Part shown: positions 59,441 to 64,000 of the stretch, piece by piece
Numbering within the stretch: the stretch's first letter is position 1
How the letters are laid out: each line of letters opens with the position of its first letter
Assembly: GCA_023807065.1 (NCBI GenBank)
Contig: JAJJLU010003496.1
Span: 1-64,000 of the forward strand
Direction of reading: 5' to 3'
Length of the DNA stretch: 64,000 nt
Origin: Isotricha intestinalis
Taxonomy: Eukaryota; Ciliophora; Litostomatea; Vestibuliferida; Isotrichidae
Translations under genes and position numbers: made by a program
Notes under the pieces: model-generated
The model's input: the letters and a program-made list of their open reading frames with translations, nothing else
Database searches by the model: none
What the model was told of the DNA's origin: nothing

Positions 59441-61567
59441 TTATTTTAAACTCTTTAATATTTCATCGATTTCATTTCCAAGAGTAGAAACTTTATCAAT
59501 TAATTCCCACAATTCATTTTTTTCAATAAATCTTCCAATACCAGTTAAACTATTTTTATAATCTTCAAGAGTAAAAATAATAATATCTTTATCTTTTTTA
59601 CTTAACTTTTTAATTTCTTCCTCGTTATTTATATATTTTTTATATTTTTCAATGTTTTTAACAATAATTTCCATTTTTTGAATTTCATAAGAATCATTAC
59701 CAAAAGTTATAATTTTATCTTTTTCATTATATTTTTTTTCTAATTGCATTGCTTCTTTAGAATTTAATGGAACTAATAAACAAGGAGTTAAAGCAAATTT
59801 CATTATTTCATTCACAATATTTTTTCTTTCATCGAATAATACTTTAACATCTACAACTCCATGATTTGGTTTTTCAAAAATAATTTTATCACATTTTTCA
59901 AATATTTCATTTTTTGATTTTATATTAGAATTATCTAAATTTAAAGAATAATTTGGAATATTTTCAATTTTTACAATCATATTATTAAATCCATATTCTT
60001 GATTTGGAGAATTTATTTTATACATTCCATTTAAAATTATATTTTCACTTTCCATTTGAATTTTTTTTCCTTTATAATACAATTTAAAAGGCTTCAATGA
60101 ACGGATTAAAAGTAATAAAGTTTCTTTTTTAATATAATCATCTTCTTTTTTAATTTTACGATAATCAGTTCTATGATCTATATATTTCATATCAATTGTT
60201 TTATTTTCTAAACTTTTATCTAAAATATGAGAATGAATAATAACAACATTTCTATGGTATATTTGATAATAAATTTTAAATTGAATAGGTTTATTTTTTT
60301 TTTGTTTTATTTCTTCATTTCCAACAAATAAAACAAAAGTATTATCTTTAATATTTTTAACTTGAATAATATGATTATCAGCAGCTTCATATAAATAATC
60401 ATTCATATTAACATTTGAAGGTTCTATTCTTAAAGGATAAACTATCATTGGTCCATAACCATAATAACCTTCATTTTCTATACTGATTGGATTATGATAA
60501 ACTTTTAATATATTATTATTATCTTTTGCATATTCATCTAAAATTTTATTACTTTCTTCTTTAGATAATAAAGTATATATTTTTTCATTGTTTTTATTTG
60601 ATTCCCTTGAAGGAGCAATTAAACTCATTGAAAAGTCAAAAAAAAATTTATTATTTATATAATAATCTCTATTTATTTTTATGTGATTTGAATCGTATAA
60701 TTGAACACATTTAAATTGATCATTTAAGTCTTGAATTATTTGATAATAAATTTCTGAGTTATCTTTATTTTTTTTTATTATAATTCTATCATAAAAAAAT
60801 GTCATTATTTTATGAATTTCTTCACTTGAAAAAACTTTAAGTTCTTTTTCTTTTTCGTCAAAATATTTGTTTAAAGAATCAAAGAAAATATTTTTTTCAA
60901 GATTAGTTTTATTTTGATAATCAGTATAACTTTCAGAATTTTTAGCAAGTGAATTTAAAAAAGAAATTTCATCATAATTTTCCATTTTTAAAAGGTATAA
61001 ATTTCTTTTAGCAATATTTAAAATATTTTCATGTTGTTTATAGTCAAAAACAACAACTTTATCATTTTTACATAAATTTATAACATTTTGAGCTTGATTA
61101 TTTTTTGGATTATTTTCAATGGGATTTTCAAAATCAAGAATAATTTCATCATTCGATTGAAGAGAATAATAATATTTAAAACCTTTAACTAATATTATAG
61201 TATATGAAAAAATATCTTTATTTTTATTCATTTCTTTAAGTTCCCAATTAGTAAAGTCTCCCATAATGTATAATGTATTTATTTGTTCACTTGTTATATA
61301 TTCTATTGTATATTCCATTATATTACTTTTTATTTGTAATTCATTTCTTTTTAAAGATGTATAAGTTGATTTTAATTCTAAATCTTCTTCTTCTTCATTT
61401 TTTTTTTTTGGGCCTTCTATTTTACCAAAATTTTCCATTAATAAAGGTTTTGTTTCTTTTAATTCTTTTTGTTTTTTCACTATTTCTATTCTTAATTTTG
61501 AAATTGAATCTTCTAAAGATTCCATGTTTTTTATTAAGTCATTTATTATTCCTATATCTGGTTCCAT
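59441..61567 (-). CDS. Protein with CBM48/AMPK-beta-like E-set domain
   Basis: A 708-residue protein: a coiled-coil N-terminus (about 10-45), then residues about 85-165 with the carbohydrate-binding E-set pattern YTIEYITSEQINTLYIMGDF, TNWELKEMNK, IFSYTIILVKGFKYYYSL and ILDFENPI. These match 'V.V.GsFN.W....M......g.w......L..G.Y.Y.F.vDG....D...P' of CBM48. The remaining 540 residues form a large alpha/beta region that I do not recognise, ending in helices. A link to glycogen or starch-like reserve metabolism, or AMPK-type scaffolding, is inferred from the E-set alone. It ends tail to tail with Sec24, 65 nt apart. Confidence 0.6.
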   Translation of the reverse strand: MEPDIGIINDLIKNMESLEDSISKLRIEIVKKQKELKETKPLLMENFGKIEGPKKKNEEEEDLELKSTYTSLKRNELQIKSNIMEYTIEYITSEQINTLYIMGDFTNWELKEMNKNKDIFSYTIILVKGFKYYYSLQSNDEIILDFENPIENNPKNNQAQNVINLCKNDKVVVFDYKQHENILNIAKRNLYLLKMENYDEISFLNSLAKNSESYTDYQNKTNLEKNIFFDSLNKYFDEKEKELKVFSSEEIHKIMTFFYDRIIIKKNKDNSEIYYQIIQDLNDQFKCVQLYDSNHIKINRDYYINNKFFFDFSMSLIAPSRESNKNNEKIYTLLSKEESNKILDEYAKDNNNILKVYHNPISIENEGYYGYGPMIVYPLRIEPSNVNMNDYLYEAADNHIIQVKNIKDNTFVLFVGNEEIKQKKNKPIQFKIYYQIYHRNVVIIHSHILDKSLENKTIDMKYIDHRTDYRKIKKEDDYIKKETLLLLIRSLKPFKLYYKGKKIQMESENIILNGMYKINSPNQEYGFNNMIVKIENIPNYSLNLDNSNIKSKNEIFEKCDKIIFEKPNHGVVDVKVLFDERKNIVNEIMKFALTPCLLVPLNSKEAMQLEKKYNEKDKIITFGNDSYEIQKMEIIVKNIEKYKKYINNEEEIKKLSKKDKDIIIFTLEDYKNSLTGIGRFIEKNELWELIDKVSTLGNEIDEILKSLK

Positions 61568-62309
61568 TTTTTTATCTATTAAATTTGAATTTAATATAAA
61601 ATTATTTATTAATATTTAAATTTCAAAGATTTTTATCATTTATTATAATTTAACTCTTTTTCAAAGTCCAATTCAATCGAACCTTTAGATAAAAATTTTA
61701 ATTAAAAAAAGATTAAAAAGTAGAGATGATATTTCAATGAATGAATCAAATGATGAAAAAGAAAACAATAAAAAAATAAACTCTTTTCCCTTAAATAATT
61801 AAATCTTTTTCTTTATTTTTTTAAAAGAAAAATTATTTAATTAATATTATAATTGTAAAAATGATAATAGTTATCAATATTGAAAAAATAATATAATTAT
61901 TTAAAAGAAAAAATTGAAAATAAAAAAATATTACACTAAGATAATAAAAGTATCTACATTAATTAAAGGAAATTTTATAAACTTATTAAATAACATATAC
62001 AAGGATTAAAAAATATTTTTTTATATAGAAATATAAAGAAAATTTGAGTGATTCTTATAATAAATAATTCTTTAAATGATTCATTGAAAAAATCAAATGA
62101 CATCAAAAAAAAATATTAAGGAACATTAAATAATTAAAAATCCAAAAAAAAAACAAAGATTTAAAAAACAAATTTAATTTGATAAAAACATGAAAAGAAT
62201 AAATAAAAAATAATTTATAATTAATAGTAATTAATTAGATAAAAAAATCATTTTAAAAATTTATAAAAAATAATAATGAAGAAATAAAAATTTTTTCATA
62301 TAATCTTTT
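61568..62309. other. 0.74-kb spacer with a short open relic
   Basis: A stretch at about 61693-61800 on the plus strand is open for over 35 codons with coding character (LIKKRLKSRDDISMNESNDE, then NNKKINSFPLNN), followed by TAA. It has no evident start. The rest is A-rich sequence with no gene. Confidence 0.4.
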
Positions 62310-63407
62310 TTAATTATTTTTTTTTTTTCTTGCATTCTTCTCCTTAAAAAATTGAAAAAAGTTGATAGTATTTTTCTTTATAGAATCAATATAATTATCT
62401 TTTTCTCCTTTTTTCTTTAAATCATTTAAAAAATCATTTAAATTTTTAGCTTTTATATTTTTTAAATCATATTTCTTAATTAAATTTTCTTTCTCTTCCA
62501 TAAATAAATTGTGAAGATCTACAAAAGTCATATCTAATATTTCATTTGTGATAGGAGTTTTAACTTTTTTTTTTCTTAATATATTAATTACTTTTGTATT
62601 CATATCTTTATTTCCATTTTTATATTTACCATTAATATCCACTTTTAAAATGTCTTCCATATTCAATTTAAACCATTTTTTATTTTCATTAATTGAAATA
62701 TTTGATGTTATTTGTTTACTTATTCTTCTTATCTTATGATATTGAATTTCCAATTCTTTTTTTATACAATCATTAATTAAATCAATCCCAAATTTAAGGA
62801 TATGAATTTTTATTTTTCTTATTTGATTATTTAAAGAAAATTTAGTATGAGTGTTTTTTGAGGGTTCTTCTTCGTAATCAATTTCGTTTTTCCTTTTTCT
62901 ACCTAATTTTTTTTTTATTTCTTTTTCTTTTTCATTTTCATTTTCTTCAATATTATTATTTAGATAACTCTCATTACAATCTTTTAAATCAAGAGATAAT
63001 GGTAAATCTGAGTTATAATCAATGTGTCTTTTCAAAAAAATGGATTCATCACCGAAAGATTCATCATTCAACAAATAATCATCCTTTTTTTTTTCTTCTT
63101 CATTTTCTTGGATATAATTATTTGAGAATAACTTTTCATTTTTTTCAGGAGCAGTAATTTCAATTTTTAAAGAATTACTTTCATTTTTTTCTTCATTTTC
63201 TTTATTTTTGGAGTTATCTCTTGTTGAGTTATTTTCTAAATCATTTTGATTCTTTTTTTTTTCATTAAATTCCTTTAAATTTTTCATAATATCACAACTC
63301 TCAATACTGTCATTTAAATCAGAAAGATTTGGGAATGGTAAGTAAGAATCCAGATCATCACCTTTCCAAAAGATAGATTCATCAATGAAAGAATTAGGAT
63401 AATCCAT
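62310..63407 (-). CDS. Acidic/basic nuclear-looking protein with HTKF-type C-terminal domain
   Basis: A 365-residue protein. The N-terminal half is Asp/Glu/Asn-rich and disordered (FPNLSDLNDSIESCD). At about 165-175 comes KKLGRKRKN, an AT-hook-like or nuclear localisation motif. The C-terminal half starts with HTKFSLNNQIRKIKIHILKF and continues helical (LNMEDILKVDINGKYKN, FVDLHNLFMEEKENLIKKY). From memory, proteins with such an 'HTKF..DN' block followed by a helical domain form a large family of unknown function in ciliates and some other protists; I could not verify this. A chromatin or DNA-binding role is inferred from the basic motif. Confidence 0.5.
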   Translation of the reverse strand: MDYPNSFIDESIFWKGDDLDSYLPFPNLSDLNDSIESCDIMKNLKEFNEKKKNQNDLENNSTRDNSKNKENEEKNESNSLKIEITAPEKNEKLFSNNYIQENEEEKKKDDYLLNDESFGDESIFLKRHIDYNSDLPLSLDLKDCNESYLNNNIEENENEKEKEIKKKLGRKRKNEIDYEEEPSKNTHTKFSLNNQIRKIKIHILKFGIDLINDCIKKELEIQYHKIRRISKQITSNISINENKKWFKLNMEDILKVDINGKYKNGNKDMNTKVINILRKKKVKTPITNEILDMTFVDLHNLFMEEKENLIKKYDLKNIKAKNLNDFLNDLKKKGEKDNYIDSIKKNTINFFQFFKEKNARKKKNN

Positions 63408-64000
63408 TTTTTATAGAAATTTAAATTAAAAAATTCCTTTTATAATCTAAAATGTAATCTAAATCTATTAAAACATTTTAGAAAATTGGAAGGCATATAT
63501 ATTTAAAGAAAATTTTATGATATTTTTAATGATTGTATTTCCTTTTTTTTAAAGACAACAATAGTTTCATGATTTAATTGAACAAGAGCTAATTTATTTT
63601 CAAAAAAAAGCTAATAAAAATCTTAATTAATAAAAAAAGTTTATTTTATCTTCAAAAATACATTTTGTACTTATATTTATTTAAATTATAGAAGATGATT
63701 AGTTTTAGTTTTTTTCAATTCTCTAAAATAACCAAAGATATTATTTTATTGTACTATAATAATCAACTCAGATTTTAATAAAAAAAAATAATAAAATATT
63801 ATTGTTTTTTAAAATAATTATAATAATACAAAAATTACATGCTAAATCTTTTATTATAATAAGAAGCAATCATTATTAAAAAAAAAGAAAAAAAGAATGA
63901 TTTAAAGAAATTAATTCCTGTTTTATTTAAGAAAAACAAAATGCTCATGAAATAATTAATAAAAACTTAAAGCATCTTAATTATAACAACAAAGGGGAAA
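63408..64000. other. Right-edge spacer with a possible truncated relic
   Basis: AT-rich upstream region of the HTKF-type gene. At about 63870-64000 the plus strand reads EKKNDLKKLIPVLFKKNKM, then LMK, TAA, LIKT, TAA and SILITTKGK up to the window edge: a coding-like frame with two TAA codons that may continue beyond the window. No telomeric repeat is present at the end. Confidence 0.35.

Noticed and set aside
1..64000. Genome-wide reassignment of TAA/TAG to Gln
   Set aside because: All long intact genes use CAA only, and TAA follows directly on functional C-termini (Rab CC, kinase CVIF). The standard code holds for the expressed genes.
63940..64000. Telomere or chromosome end at the window edges
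   Set aside because: No C4A4, C4A2 or related tandem repeat is present at either end; the window simply cuts through sequence.

Overview
The window is nuclear DNA of a very AT-rich (roughly 80% A+T), gene-dense protist. The proteins are eukaryotic: importin-beta1, RPA1, Prp3, Sec24, casein kinase 1, a Rab, a longin R-SNARE, a dynein light chain and a TBC1D5-like protein. The standard genetic code applies. TAA ends the Rab right after its CC tail and the kinase right after its CaaX box, and TAG and TGA also close genes. I could place four short GT-AG introns (28, 36, 39 and 52 nt) in three genes. Tiny introns, gaps between genes that often fall below 100 nt, a Tctex-type dynein chain and a PHO80-like cyclin fit a ciliate with the standard code, for example a litostome or rumen-type ciliate. 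Other AT-rich anaerobic protists are not excluded.

Layout. 0-5 kb: a broken reading frame at the left edge, a RING/TRAF zinc-finger protein, Asn/Lys-rich unknowns, a RanBP2-type zinc finger protein and a cyclin. 5-10 kb: a spliced dynein light chain, an unknown protein whose frame continues past a TGA, a 1.5-kb degenerate spacer and a Rab. 10-20.6 kb: an ABCC transporter, an arrestin-fold protein, a TBC1D5-like Rab-GAP and a kelch protein. 20.9-30.6 kb: importin-beta1, a HEAT/coiled-coil (TORTIFOLIA1-like) protein, unknowns, a putatively myristoylated small protein and a VAMP7-like SNARE. 30.8-40.3 kb: spliced casein kinase 1, a UBC-fold protein with a long Glu/Lys repeat, an EF-hand protein, a membrane PDI and RPA1. 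40.4-45.6 kb: a three-exon unknown, a vacuolar sorting receptor-like protein, an aspartic-protease-fold protein with both active-site motifs altered, and a Cys-rich secreted protein. 46-64 kb: an anomalous GC-rich island, a WD40 protein, a TFIIS-LW-like protein, a Vps54/Vps50-like tether subunit, Prp3, Sec24, a CBM48-like protein and a Lys-rich nuclear-looking protein.

Functional theme. Many genes belong to the endomembrane system: COPII (Sec24), ER folding (PDI), receptor and cargo sorting (VSR-like receptor, aspartic-protease fold), Rab and Rab-GAP, R-SNARE, a GARP/EARP-like tether and an arrestin-fold protein. They are interspersed with nuclear housekeeping genes. Eukaryotic linkage does not by itself imply co-regulation.

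The most unusual signals are: (1) spacers that carry reading frames much more open than 80% A+T allows, interrupted mainly by TAA/TAG where Gln would fit and TGA where Trp would fit, which looks like genes decaying by C-to-T and G-to-A change; (2) the compositionally foreign, hairpin-rich island at 45981-46318; (3) a TGA followed by 58 further open codons at 7559; (4) the likely pseudo-protease; (5) divergent gene pairs whose start codons lie only 29-105 nt apart.
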